The notes under the pieces are model-generated. The model saw only the letters and a list, made by a program, of their open reading frames with translations. It ran no database searches and was not told the origin of the DNA. Shown one piece after another: positions 56,483-64,000 of a stretch of 64,000 nucleotides of DNA. Both the position numbers and the translations under genes were made by a program. Where the stretch lies: positions 228,767 to 292,766 of the forward strand of contig NZ_KE387242.1 in NCBI RefSeq assembly GCF_000430765.1, written 5' to 3'. The stretch is from Peribacillus kribbensis DSM 17871. Its GTDB lineage: Bacteria > Bacillota > Bacilli > Bacillales > DSM-1321. Each line of letters opens with the position of its first letter. Within the stretch, counting starts at the first letter, position 1.

Positions 56483-56827
56483 ATGAGTTTAAAGGACCGG
56501 GGCAAAATCAAGTGGCAGAGCGCTTTTTTTATGCCGGAGCATGTGAAAATGCTTCGGGGCATGAAGGAGGACTATTATAAAGAGGCAAAACCCATTCTTG
56601 ATGAATATCAGATTGCTGAATTCGAAACTAAGCTTTGCTATGCCATGGAGTTCAGCTTCTATGTAACCGTGACCCTCTGGGAGGACGGCTTTGAAAAAAA
56701 GTATACAGGGAGGGTGCACAGACTGGATGAATGGCAAAAAAAAATCTACCTGGAGGAAAAGTCTCCGGATGCCTTTTTGGCGGTGATTTTATTTGAGGAT
56801 ATTATTGGGATAGAGGTCCTGGAATAA
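56483..56827 (+). CDS. YolD-like protein of the SOS response
   Basis: A 114-residue YolD-like protein: RGKIKWQSAFFMPEHVKMLR opens the family pattern, with FSFYVTVTLWEDGFEKKYTG and the ending FEDIIGIEVL. YolD proteins are usually encoded before a Y-family polymerase (UvrX/YqjW). Here a LexA box lies upstream but no polymerase follows; the next sequence is a remnant and adeC on the other strand. GGAAGGAGGGGAAAGGC precedes the start. Confidence 0.85.
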   Translation: MSLKDRGKIKWQSAFFMPEHVKMLRGMKEDYYKEAKPILDEYQIAEFETKLCYAMEFSFYVTVTLWEDGFEKKYTGRVHRLDEWQKKIYLEEKSPDAFLAVILFEDIIGIEVLE

Positions 56828-56881
56828 GCATGAGAGGCTGTATCCGAAGGAGCGGGGCACCTTGGAATAAAGCCTCTTCAC

Positions 56882-57097
56882 TTATACCTGTTTTTCCTTT
56901 TTTGCTTTTTCATAGTCTCCTTCTGGTATTCCTAATTCAAGGAGAATATCATTCAGCTTCTTATACAGATCATTGTTTCCCCGGATAGAATCCTTTCAGC
57001 GGTCATTGACACTTGTCAGCTGGCCGTTAAATTCGAATGCAATGCCATCCCGGTGATGGGGGGTCACACCACCGAAGGTATGAGGCCTTTTTCAATT
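56882..57097 (-). pseudogene. Remnant of an unrecognised gene
   Basis: Minus-strand translation gives TFGGVTPHHRDGIAFEFNGQ then LTSVNDR, an in-frame TGA, and NNDLYKKLNDILLELGIPEG, DYEKAKKEKQV with TAA. The protein-like quality on both sides of the single stop and absence of a start point to a truncated pseudogene of unknown family, with the paired HH near a glycine-rich loop its only feature. Confidence 0.5.
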
Positions 57098-57116
57098 TAC
57101 AGCTTTCCTTATTTTA

Positions 57117-58874
57117 TCAAAGAATGGAAGGGGAGGATCCGTTGGGATGTTTTTCAGCTGCTGTCCCAATCAGCTTAAATACGGCAGCGTCAAAAAGACC
57201 ATGGACGGTAAGCTTCAACTTGGGAATGACCGGCAGTGCGAGAAAGGATAAACAGAGAAAAGGATCGAAGCTTTTGGCTGCACCCATTTCATCCAGTGCG
57301 AGATCCAATTCCTTCAGCTTATGATAAACATCTTTATATGAAGAAGCGGACATCAATCCTGCAATCGGCAATTCAATTCGGGCAAGGATCTCCCCATTTT
57401 TTACGGCAATCAGGCCGCCCTGCATCCGTTTGATTTCCTGTGCTGCAAGCTGTATGTCTTCGTCATTTGTACCGGCGATGATGAGATTGTGGGAATCATG
57501 GGCAACTGTTGAGCCGATGGCTCCTGCTTTCAGACCCAGCCCGTGGACAATGCCAAGGCCGATAAGCCCTGTATTTCTGTGCCTCTCAATCAAAGCCAGC
57601 TTAAGGAAATCTCTCTCGATCGAAGGAAGGAAATTTCCTTCCTGGTCCGTCCCGGCTTCTGCGACTTTATGGAGTGTCATCAGGCTGTTTGGCACAATTT
57701 CAATCATATTGGCTTTATTGGAACCGATAGCCAGCTGAAGGTCCAATTCATCCGGGTAATGGACAGTAGGGAGAATAGGTTCGGATGTATTCCTTACAGG
57801 AAAAGGAGTGAGGTGTCCGTCCTTTGCAACCGGCCTGCCATCCTTAAACACATGCTTGATGGTCATGGACGGGAGATCCTCAAGCAATATGAAATCCGCG
57901 CGGTACCCCGGGGCAATTGCCCCTTTGTCATGGAGGCCGAAATATTCAGCGGCATTCAGGCTGGCCATCAGCACGGCCGTGATAGGATCCAGGCCGCAGG
58001 AAACGGCAAGCCTGGCATTATGATCGATGCTGCCTTCTTCAATAAGATCATCCAGATGCTTATCATCGGTGACGAAAAAGCAGCGCCTGGAATTTCGGCT
58101 GGTGACTGCTCCAATCATGCTTTTAAGATCCTTTGCTGCAGTCCCTTCCCGTATCATGACATACATGCCTCGCTGGAGCCTCATTTTTGCATCCTCTGCT
58201 GATGTTCCTTCATGATCGGACCGGATGTTCGCTGCCATATAGATATTAATATCCTCCGGAAGAAAACCTGCTGCATGGCCATCGATCCTCTTTCCGGCCT
58301 GAAGCGTATTCTGGATCTTCTCCAGCATAGAGTCATCGGTATATTTCACAGCGGGAAAATTCATGACTTCCGCAAGTCCCAACACTCTGGGATGATCCAG
58401 AAAAGGAAGGAGATCTCCGCTGTTTAGAACGGCTCCCGAATGCTCAAAATCAGCGGCTGGCACGGAGGAAGGCAGCATGATCAGAATATCCAGCGGCAGT
58501 CCTTCGCTCGCATCCAGCATGTATCGGATTCCCTCTGTACCGAGGACATTGGCGATTTCATGCGGATCTGCAATAACGGTAGTAACGCCATGGGGCAGGA
58601 CAGCCTTTGCGAATTCCTCCGGCGTAACCATCGAGGATTCGATATGCACATGTCCGTCAATAAATCCTGGACATATGAAAAGACCTTCCGCATCAATCAC
58701 CTGTATTCCCTCATAGCTTCCGATCCCGGCAAAATATCCATCTGCCAACGCCACATCTCCCTCAATGATTTCCCCATTGAATACATCGATGATTCGTCCG
58801 TTTTTTATGACGGTATCGGCAGGCTCCAATCCCGCTGCAACGGCGATCCGCCTTTTCAATTGCTCTTTATTCAT
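57117..58874 (-). CDS. adeC: Adenine deaminase
   Basis: A 585-residue amidohydrolase turning adenine into hypoxanthine. Metal motif GFIDGHVHIESSMVTPEEF, VIADPHEIANVLG, and the late TVAHDSHNLIIAGTNDEDI and QGGLIAVKNGEI are characteristic of AdeC. ATG 58874 follows GGGGTGG; it is 20 bp after the end of guaD on the same strand, so both form a purine-salvage/ammonia-release operon. The carboxyl extension (NGSSPSIL) is slightly unusual. Confidence 0.94.
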   Translation of the reverse strand: MNKEQLKRRIAVAAGLEPADTVIKNGRIIDVFNGEIIEGDVALADGYFAGIGSYEGIQVIDAEGLFICPGFIDGHVHIESSMVTPEEFAKAVLPHGVTTVIADPHEIANVLGTEGIRYMLDASEGLPLDILIMLPSSVPAADFEHSGAVLNSGDLLPFLDHPRVLGLAEVMNFPAVKYTDDSMLEKIQNTLQAGKRIDGHAAGFLPEDINIYMAANIRSDHEGTSAEDAKMRLQRGMYVMIREGTAAKDLKSMIGAVTSRNSRRCFFVTDDKHLDDLIEEGSIDHNARLAVSCGLDPITAVLMASLNAAEYFGLHDKGAIAPGYRADFILLEDLPSMTIKHVFKDGRPVAKDGHLTPFPVRNTSEPILPTVHYPDELDLQLAIGSNKANMIEIVPNSLMTLHKVAEAGTDQEGNFLPSIERDFLKLALIERHRNTGLIGLGIVHGLGLKAGAIGSTVAHDSHNLIIAGTNDEDIQLAAQEIKRMQGGLIAVKNGEILARIELPIAGLMSASSYKDVYHKLKELDLALDEMGAAKSFDPFLCLSFLALPVIPKLKLTVHGLFDAAVFKLIGTAAEKHPNGSSPSIL

Positions 58875-58894
58875 CAAACCACCCCGCTGGATTT

Positions 58895-59359
58895 TTAATA
58901 TGTTATTTTTGTGAGAGAGGAGACCCATGCCTGAAACGGATCCTGGGACTCCTGAACGAACAGCTGCTTCATGATGATTTGGCGCTCTCCTGCAGCGAGG
59001 GCAAGCTGTTCGTAAATGAACTGGTCATCAAAGCCGGCTGCGGCTGCATCCTCCTTCGTGGATGCGAAATACACTGCTGTCGGCCTCGCCCAGAAAATGG
59101 CCCCCATGCACATAGGGCATGGCTCGCAGCTAGAATAAATTTCGCAGTCCTCCAGCTGGAAGGTACCCAGATTGGCGCAGGCAGACCGAATGGCCTGAAT
59201 TTCTGCATGTGCTGTCGGATCATTGGAGGACGTGACTTCATTTCTGCCGATTCCCACAATTTTACCCTCTTTTACAACCACGGCCCCGAAAGGCCCGCCA
59301 TGATTTTCCGACACATTATCCACGGCCGCCTGTATGGCCATTTTCATGAAATTTTCCAT
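58895..59359 (-). CDS. guaD: Guanine deaminase
   Basis: A 154-residue zinc deaminase: HAE in DPTAHAEIQAIR and CEPCPMCMGAIFWAR bind zinc and activate water. Length and the domain-swapped end (FVQESQDPFQAWVSS) match B. subtilis GuaD, which converts guanine to xanthine. GGGAG stands six bases before ATG 59359. First gene of the guaD-adeC unit; no purine riboswitch was recognised upstream. Confidence 0.92.
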   Translation of the reverse strand: MENFMKMAIQAAVDNVSENHGGPFGAVVVKEGKIVGIGRNEVTSSNDPTAHAEIQAIRSACANLGTFQLEDCEIYSSCEPCPMCMGAIFWARPTAVYFASTKEDAAAAGFDDQFIYEQLALAAGERQIIMKQLFVQESQDPFQAWVSSLTKITY

Positions 59360-59489
59360 TCCCATCTCCCTCTCTATCCCTTTTAACTGAATAATTCGTT
59401 ATTATATCGTTATAAGGGTCTCATGGAGGATGAAACTGGCAGATTATCTTCCGTACAATTTTTGAATAAAGCGGGGAAGTGTTGAAGTA

Positions 59490-59954
59490 ATGAAGATTAC
59501 AATAGAACGAATTTTATATGAAAAAAAAGCGGTTTTAAGGAAGCTTATGGAGTTGTATCAGTACGACTTCAGCGAGTATACAAGTGAGGATGTCAATGAA
59601 TGGGGAGAGTATGGATATCGCTATATGGATCATTACTGGACAGAGGAAACCAGGTTTCCTTATTTTATTAAGGCGGATGGGAACTATGCAGGGTTCGCTC
59701 TAGTCAGGGAAATCGAAGACGGTTATTCTATGGCCGAATTTTTCATCCTGAAAAAATATCGGCGGAACGGAGCCGGCAGGCAGGCAGCAACTGCAGTATT
59801 TGAACAGCATCTAGGTGTATGGAAGGTATCGGTCATAAAAGAAAACCTGCCGGCAAAAAAATTCTGGAGGAAGACCATCACCATATATACGGGTGGGAAT
59901 TTTAAAGAAGCAGGTAGGAGCTGGGAAGGTGCGGTTTTTACGTTCAGGAGCTAG
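59490..59954 (+). CDS. GNAT acetyltransferase
   Basis: A 154-residue acetyltransferase. MAEFFILKKYRRNGAGRQAA is the acetyl-CoA-binding motif, and VIKENLPAKKFWRKTI the following helix. The amino part (LMELYQYDFSEYTSEDVNEW) resembles a common Bacillus GNAT subgroup. Substrate unknown. Single gene. Confidence 0.86.
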   Translation: MKITIERILYEKKAVLRKLMELYQYDFSEYTSEDVNEWGEYGYRYMDHYWTEETRFPYFIKADGNYAGFALVREIEDGYSMAEFFILKKYRRNGAGRQAATAVFEQHLGVWKVSVIKENLPAKKFWRKTITIYTGGNFKEAGRSWEGAVFTFRS

Positions 59955-59980
59955 CTCGAATTGGATTCATATGGGCCAGG

Positions 59981-60499
59981 TTAAGCGTCAACGTTTACGA
60001 CAACCTGGCCGTATAGCTTTTTATCAATGAACGCATTCAAGGTCCATAAACCTTTGGAAGGCAGGCGCATGGACGCTGGCATATCGTAACGGCGGTCGAC
60101 GGGGGCTCCGACAGATCCAACAGACCATCCCTGCTTGTTGGAATCAGGAAAAACAAGCGCCTTGCTGACCGCCCCGGTATCCTTCTTGACCGCAATCACA
60201 GAAAAACGTCCTGCTGGAATCGAATCACCGAAGAAAAACCACATATATTTATTCACTGTATCCGCCTTCCACGGAGTAGACAGAATCGCCACCTTTCCTG
60301 CCTCACCGCGAAGCTCCAGCGAATCATACGAAAAAATAGGGCTCTCCTTCCAATCTACATCCTTCATCACAGATGAATCAAAATAACTGGGTACATCCTT
60401 ATCTGAAACATAAACTTCCTTTGTATTTTCAATAGAGGTATCGGCAACGCAGCCGGATAACAAGAATAACACAGCAATGGAGCAGCAATATACTTTCAA
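59981..60499 (-). CDS. Lipoprotein, DUF4871-like
   Basis: About 172 residues with lipobox LLSGC at residue 17 (YCCSIAVLFLLSGC). TTG 60499 follows AAGGAGGGTGCCCA. The body has WKADTVNKYMWFFFGDSIPA and GRFSVIAVKKDTGA, with the ending PSKGLWTLNAFIDKKLYGQV, typical of the DUF4871 Ig-like lipoproteins of bacilli. Function unknown. Confidence 0.72.
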   Translation of the reverse strand: MKVYCCSIAVLFLLSGCVADTSIENTKEVYVSDKDVPSYFDSSVMKDVDWKESPIFSYDSLELRGEAGKVAILSTPWKADTVNKYMWFFFGDSIPAGRFSVIAVKKDTGAVSKALVFPDSNKQGWSVGSVGAPVDRRYDMPASMRLPSKGLWTLNAFIDKKLYGQVVVNVDA

Positions 60500-60660
60500 T
60501 GGGCACCCTCCTTATTTCGGCGTTTCCATTACTGCATTCTACCCAGGATGTGGAAAATCCTTCTTTGTAGGTGGAGGATTTGGGGATTGTCACTACTCCC
60601 CAACTATTTCCCGCATGTCTCAAATGAACACCCTAAAGGCCCCAAATACTGGAGGTAGTC

Positions 60661-61300
60661 GAGAATGAGTTCAGAGAGGGCCAGTCAGTACTAAAATTCC
60701 TTCAAGCAAGCGGAGAAGAGGTTCAGAGAGGGCCTTCAAGACCAAAATTACTTAAAGCAAGCGAAAAATTGATTCAGAGGGGGCCTCTCAAGACCAAAAT
60801 TCCTTTAAGCAAGCGGAGAAGAGGTTCAGAGAGAGCCTCTCAAGACCAAAATTACTTAAGCAAGCGGAGAAGTGGTTCATAGGGGGGCCTCTCAAGACCA
60901 TAATTCCTTTTAAGCAAGCGGAGAAATGGTTCAGAGAGAGCCTCTCAAGACCAAAATTCTTTTAAGCAAGCGGAGAAGAGGTTCAGAGAGAGCCTCTCAA
61001 GACCAAAATTACTTAAGCAAGCGGAGAAGTGGTTCATAGGGGGGCCTCTCAAGACCATAATTCCTTTTAAGCAAGCGGAGAAATGGTTCAGAGAGAGCCT
61101 CTCAAGACCAAAATTCCTTTAAGCAAGCGGAGAAGTGGTTCAGAGAGGGCCTCTCAAGACCAAAATTCCTTTAAGCGAGTGGAGAAATGGTTCAGAGAGG
61201 GCCTCTCAAGACCAAAATTCCTTTAAGCAAGCGGAGAAGAGGTTCAGAGAGTGCCTCCTCTCAAGACCAACATACCTTTAAGCAACCCAAGAAAGGGTAT
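60661..61300. repeat. Large 52-bp tandem array (family A), about twelve units
   Basis: TTCAG/TTCAT marks fall at 60670, 60722, 60773, 60825, 60876, 60930, 60982, 61033, 61087, 61139, 61191 and 61243: steps 51-54, mean about 52 bp. Unit: GGTTCAGAGAGAGCCTCTCA, AGACCAAAATTCCTTTAAGC, AAGCGGAGAAG. GAGAG-AGC-CTCTC inside the unit is a small dyad. A three-unit block (from about 60840 and again from about 60998, 157 bp apart, both with TTCATAGGGGGG) is duplicated almost exactly, showing recent amplification. No coding sense. 60500-60660 holds nothing recognised. Confidence 0.9.
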
Positions 61301-61416
61301 AGAGAGAGGGTGCTCTTTCTAAACACCTTTGGTCTGTCTAAGCTGTGTGTCATCATTGCCTTCCAAGGACAGCAGGATGACAGCGCTCGCTAAAATGTCA
61401 ATACTTATTTCACTTT

Positions 61417-61582
61417 TTACTTCGGTGTGTAGCTTTGTTTGATGATAAACTTGGTGCGGTCGCCCCTGGAGATGATCTGTGCATACTCGATGGCTTCCTG
61501 GTTTTGATTGTATGTAAGTGATTCTGATAAGAAGGAAGGCGAGCTGAACTTGATATTCAGCCATCTGCTCACAATTCATCAG
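61417..61582 (-). pseudogene. Carboxyl-terminal fragment of a GntR/UTRA-type regulator
   Basis: Minus strand: [20 protein letters not shown], then [31 protein letters not shown] and TAA. The phrase [14 protein letters not shown] resembles the last strands of UTRA effector domains. Everything before is missing (TGA upstream). Assignment from a short motif, so moderate. Confidence 0.5.
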
Positions 61583-61674
61583 TTAGACCGCCTGTGGGTG
61601 ATCGTTAATGATCCAAAGGCTGTGGCTCAGCAGACAGCCTTACAGACCAGCATCGACCTAAATACCATGCCCCA

Positions 61675-61881
61675 CAGGTATATGCTTCAAGAAATATCCT
61701 GTTGTCGTCCATAACCAGCCTTTCCATAGCCCTGGTCGGTCTTACAGCGGATACCCTTGGAGTAAGAATGGTTTATATTCACGGAGCTGCCTTGATCGCG
61801 GTATCGGCCTGTTTATCATTTACCATTCTGCATATCCAAAAGGGAAACTTTGCTTCTGAAGAAGTACAGAAATTATCTTAA
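61675..61881 (+). pseudogene. Carboxyl-terminal fragment of an MFS transporter
   Basis: VYASRNILLSSITSLSIALV, LGVRMVYIHGAALIAVSACL and SFTILHIQKGNF: last helices of a major facilitator ending LS and TAA at 61881. Upstream peptide TALQTSIDLNTMP in another frame suggests an additional frameshift near 61675. No start; remnant only. Confidence 0.6.
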
Positions 61882-61892
61882 GGAGGATCAGG

Positions 61893-62386
61893 ATGTTTCA
61901 AGTAGTTACCTTTGACGGAAGTAAATCGATTCTAAATGAAATGGCCCAACTCTATGAAAAGATTTGGGGGCACAAAAGAATCTGTGAAAGAATAGAAAAG
62001 CATTCAGGTTATAACGGCTTTAAAGGGTATCTTGCGTATACAAAAAACCAGCCAGCAGGTTTCTGCTGTGGATATAGCTCAGAGAAAGGCCAGTATTATC
62101 ACGGATTACTAGAAAGCGCACTGTCTGTAGAAGAGTCTGCATTTGGCTCGAGGACTGCTTCGAAGTGGTGGAATTGGCCGTACATCCCTCTTTTCGTAAA
62201 AAGGGATTGGGAGAATTATTTATCAAAAATCTATTAAAGAATACAAGAGCGAAAACAGCTATTCTCACCACCAAGGCAGATAATATTAAAGCAAAGAATT
62301 TATATAGGAAGTTAGAATGGGAGAATGTGAAAGAAGACTTTTATCCAGGTCAGGATCCATATGTCATTATGGGGAAAATAATCTGA
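61893..62386 (+). pseudogene. GNAT acetyltransferase with a frameshift
   Basis: AGGAGGATCAGG precedes ATG 61893 (MFQVVTFDGSKSILNEMAQL); the frame reaches LAYTKNQPAGFCCGYSSEKG and then near 62142 changes, because the continuation LEDCFEVVELAVHPSFRKKG, LGELFIKNLL, and NLYRKLEWENVKEDFYPG lies in another frame. Together they make one complete acetyltransferase. One indel is the only lesion, so a recent loss or an error is possible. Confidence 0.72.
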
Positions 62387-62406
62387 AATCATCAGGAGAG
62401 AAAAAC

Positions 62407-62964
62407 ATGAAATTCATCTTACTATTCGGCCCGCAGGCTGTAGGAAAAATGACCGTAGGGCAGGAGCTGGAGAAGATCACCGAACTAAAGCTGTTCCATA
62501 ACCATATGACCATCGATCTGCTGCAGCCGCTCTTTGGCTTCACTCCTGAAATGTGGCAGCTGTGCCATTCATTCAGAGAATCTGTCTTTAAAACATATTC
62601 AAGCACCAGCCAATATGGAATGATTTTCACCTTTGTATGGGCGTTTGACCAAAAAGGGGACTGGCGGTATGTCAAAAAAATCACGAATATCTTCAGATCC
62701 AAAGGGGCGGAAATCTACTATGTTGAGCTTGAGGCAGATATAGAGGAAAGGCTGCTTCGAAACAAAACTCCCCACAGGCTTCAGCATAAACCAACCAAGC
62801 GCAACATCGGAGAATCAGAAGGACATCTCCTGAGCACGATGGAAAGGCTGAGATTGAATTCAAATCCAGGAGAAATCAAGGAAGAGCATTACATAAGAAT
62901 TAATAATACTAGATTGAGTGCAGAAGAAACCGCCCAAAGAATTAAGGAAGCGTTTCAGTTATGA
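62407..62964 (+). CDS. P-loop kinase-like protein (AAA/shikimate-kinase-like)
   Basis: A 185-residue protein with Walker A FGPQAVGKMTVGQELEKI at residues 7-24 (GPQAVGKM, M in place of the usual S/T after K). FHNHMTIDLLQPLF and YYVELEADIEERLLRN (Walker-B-like strand and an arginine-rich lid) follow. Such small P-loop proteins in bacilli are annotated as nucleoside or shikimate kinase-like with unknown substrate. CAGGAGAGAAAAAC precedes ATG 62407. Confidence 0.8.
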   Translation: MKFILLFGPQAVGKMTVGQELEKITELKLFHNHMTIDLLQPLFGFTPEMWQLCHSFRESVFKTYSSTSQYGMIFTFVWAFDQKGDWRYVKKITNIFRSKGAEIYYVELEADIEERLLRNKTPHRLQHKPTKRNIGESEGHLLSTMERLRLNSNPGEIKEEHYIRINNTRLSAEETAQRIKEAFQL

Positions 62965-62974
62965 ATATGACCGA

Positions 62975-63145
62975 AGGAACGTCTTCCATGAAGGACAAAA
63001 CTTTAAGGAAGTCACCAAGAAATGTCCTTCCTAAGGAGGATGAAAGACAAAATCGTTTCAGAAAGCCTGAAGAGTGTCTTTCATAAGTAGACTGAAGGAA
63101 AAAACCCAGACAAAATCCATGAGAAGTGTCCTTCATTAAATTAAG
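62975..63145. repeat. 52-bp repeat array (family C), about three units
   Basis: GTC(C/T)TTC-type words at 62981, 63024, 63076 and 63128: steps 43, 52 and 52 bp. Unit words: GAAGTGTCCTTCAT-AAG, GACTGAAGGACAAAA. As in family B, TGTCCTTCAT and ATGAAGGACA are complementary across unit junctions. Unrelated in sequence to families A and B. Between the kinase gene and a LUD-domain remnant. Confidence 0.68.
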
Positions 63146-63177
63146 TTCAGGAAAAAATTTAATAATAATATCTTGTG

Positions 63178-63204
63178 AAGAGACAAATTGTCTCTTTTTA
63201 TTTT
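63178..63204 (+). terminator. Intrinsic terminator
   Basis: AAGAGACAA-AT-TGTCTCTTTTTATTTT after the family C array. Confidence 0.8.
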
Positions 63205-63209
63205 GGGAA

Positions 63210-63446
63210 AGAACTGTCAGCTTCCTGCCAGCTTGCTATATTGCGCTCATTCCGAAAAACTCCCTTGTGCCAAGGATGACACTGGCTGCCCGGAAGATGA
63301 GGAAAATCCACGAGAGGACCGGGCATGTGGCATCCTGCATAAACTTCATTACCGGACCAAGCAACTCGGCGGATATCGAGCTGAACCTGGTCGTCGGGGT
63401 ACATGGAACGGTGAAAGCTGCTTATATTGTCGTGGATGATTTATAA
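63210..63446 (+). pseudogene. LUD-domain (LutC/YkgG-type) carboxyl-terminal remnant
   Basis: The frame reads [20 protein letters not shown], then [20 protein letters not shown] and [17 protein letters not shown] with [13 protein letters not shown]...VGVHG is the signature end of LUD-domain proteins of lactate utilisation. It begins directly after a terminator without start codon or ribosome site, so only the last quarter survives. Confidence 0.72.
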
Positions 63447-63456
63447 AAACTGGTTT

Positions 63457-63487
63457 AACCCTTCAAATCAGTTTGGAGGGTTCTTTC
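63457..63487 (+). terminator. Hairpin after the LUD remnant
   Basis: AACCCTTCAAA-TCAG-TTTGGAGGGTT then CTTTCT; probably the original terminator of the lost gene. Confidence 0.65.
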
Positions 63488-63558
63488 TATGGTCATATAA
63501 GAGGTTTATCATGAATAAGCGTAAAATTGAATGATCATTTTTAAAGGAGACAATTCAA

Positions 63559-63903
63559 ATGACAAATGGGTATTTATTTAGAAAAAGGTACGTGGAGCCC
63601 GTCTTGTTCCTGATTTCATTTGCACTTATCTTTATCATCTCCAATCCAACCCAAGCCCGTTTCGAACACTGGGCAGCCAGGGAATTGCAGAGAGACGAGA
63701 GTCTGCGGGGCTTTGGGAAACAGTTAGTGATTGCCGGGAAATATGAAAAGGTGCTGAAAAAGAAAAATTACCTCTTATTTTCGGTCTATTATGCACAGGC
63801 AGCAGACTCGTATTCAACAAAGAAATTCCATGTAGTAGGAATATTAAACCGCTATTATCCTGTCGATGTTGAGCAGAGTTTGATTAAGCAGCAAGTGCAA
63901 TAA
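63559..63903 (+). CDS. Membrane-anchored DUF4359-like protein
   Basis: A 114-residue protein with one amino-terminal helix (EPVLFLISFALIFIISNP) directly followed by TQARFEHWAARELQRDESLR, the arrangement of DUF4359 proteins, where a helix ends in NP(T/S) and a short extracellular domain follows. AAAGGAGACAATTCAA precedes the start. Function unknown. Confidence 0.65.
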   Translation: MTNGYLFRKRYVEPVLFLISFALIFIISNPTQARFEHWAARELQRDESLRGFGKQLVIAGKYEKVLKKKNYLLFSVYYAQAADSYSTKKFHVVGILNRYYPVDVEQSLIKQQVQ

Positions 63904-63952
63904 TAGACAGCTCCTTTTATACCTTGGAAGTTTCGTATATTATGTATCGGAA

Positions 63953-64000
63953 AATTCGGACAGGTTGCGGCATCAGAGGAGGAAAGTAGTCCGAAGCTGG
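63953..64000 (+). ncRNA. Possible start of a structured leader RNA, cut by the window edge
   Basis: After a -10-like TATTAT (63938-63943) comes GGACAGGTTGCGGCATCAGA, then GGAAAGTAGTCCGAAGC. The words GGTTGCG and CCGAAGC recall lysine riboswitch leaders, but too little is present to decide. It may also be plain 5' untranslated sequence. Confidence 0.22.

Noticed and set aside
60661..61300. Possible CRISPR array or iteron origin
   Set aside because: Whole units are repeated without unique spacers, and no replication initiator or cas gene is near.

Overview
The window is a moderate-to-low GC chromosomal segment of a spore-forming Bacillaceae (Bacillus sensu lato). Support comes from strong AGGAGG-type ribosome sites, TTG and GTG starts, intrinsic terminators, a YjcZ-type sporulation miniprotein, a B. 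subtilis-like yjlC-ndh pair, an RsbR paralogue, a LexA-boxed yolD and a tenI-thiO-thiS-thiG-thiF operon behind tandem TPP riboswitches. No rRNA, tRNA, CRISPR array, intact insertion sequence or prophage was seen.

Layout. 0-4 kb: a MntA-HepT (MNT/HEPN) toxin-antitoxin pair, a lipoprotein, a broken small membrane gene, small orphans and an ABM monooxygenase. 4.4-8.5 kb: PTS-dependent dihydroxyacetone kinase dhaKLM, a HIT protein and an MFS exporter. 8.7-11.9 kb: a decayed sugar-acid locus (thuA-like, uxuA-like and uxuB-like remnants around one intact Gfo/Idh/MocA oxidoreductase). 12-22 kb: BCCT transporter, fructokinase, M42 peptidase, a truncated persulfide-sensing cst operon with two well-formed operators, a prolyl-4-hydroxylase-like enzyme, a UDPGP-family nucleotidyltransferase and an acetyltransferase. 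22.9-31.1 kb: two very large exported GH2 glycosidases. 31.2-34 kb: a DUF4396 membrane protein behind a CsoR-type operator, a lipoprotein and several miniproteins. 34.2-38.5 kb: the thiamine operon, lacking tenA and thiD, with a frameshifted thiO. 39-47.9 kb: hydrolase, aldehyde dehydrogenase divergent from a LysR regulator, VanW-like protein, MBL hydrolase and methyltransferase. 48.3-50.7 kb: a sialidase remnant, then yjlC-ndh. 51-59.4 kb: SgrR/MFS remnants fused by a deletion, DinB, RsbR paralogue, sugar porter, yolD and guaD-adeC. 59.5-64 kb: an acetyltransferase, a lipoprotein and a gene graveyard.

The most distinctive property is repetitive intergenic DNA of three kinds. (1) Arrays with a period close to 52 bp occur at about 11.0, 51.0, 60.7-61.3 and 63.0 kb (a looser relative at 43.8 kb); some share no sequence but keep the period. 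(2) A 21-bp-phased array of about ten GAGCAAAAA cores lies at 43.5 kb. (3) A roughly 200-bp element of four spaced palindromes occurs at 11.2, 38.5 and (inverted) 48.0 kb. Most of these sit beside truncated genes or at operon ends that lack an expected gene. Their association with deletion scars is the best candidate here for an undescribed phenomenon.

All assignments rest on reading the sequence and remembered family motifs; no database search or alignment program was run.
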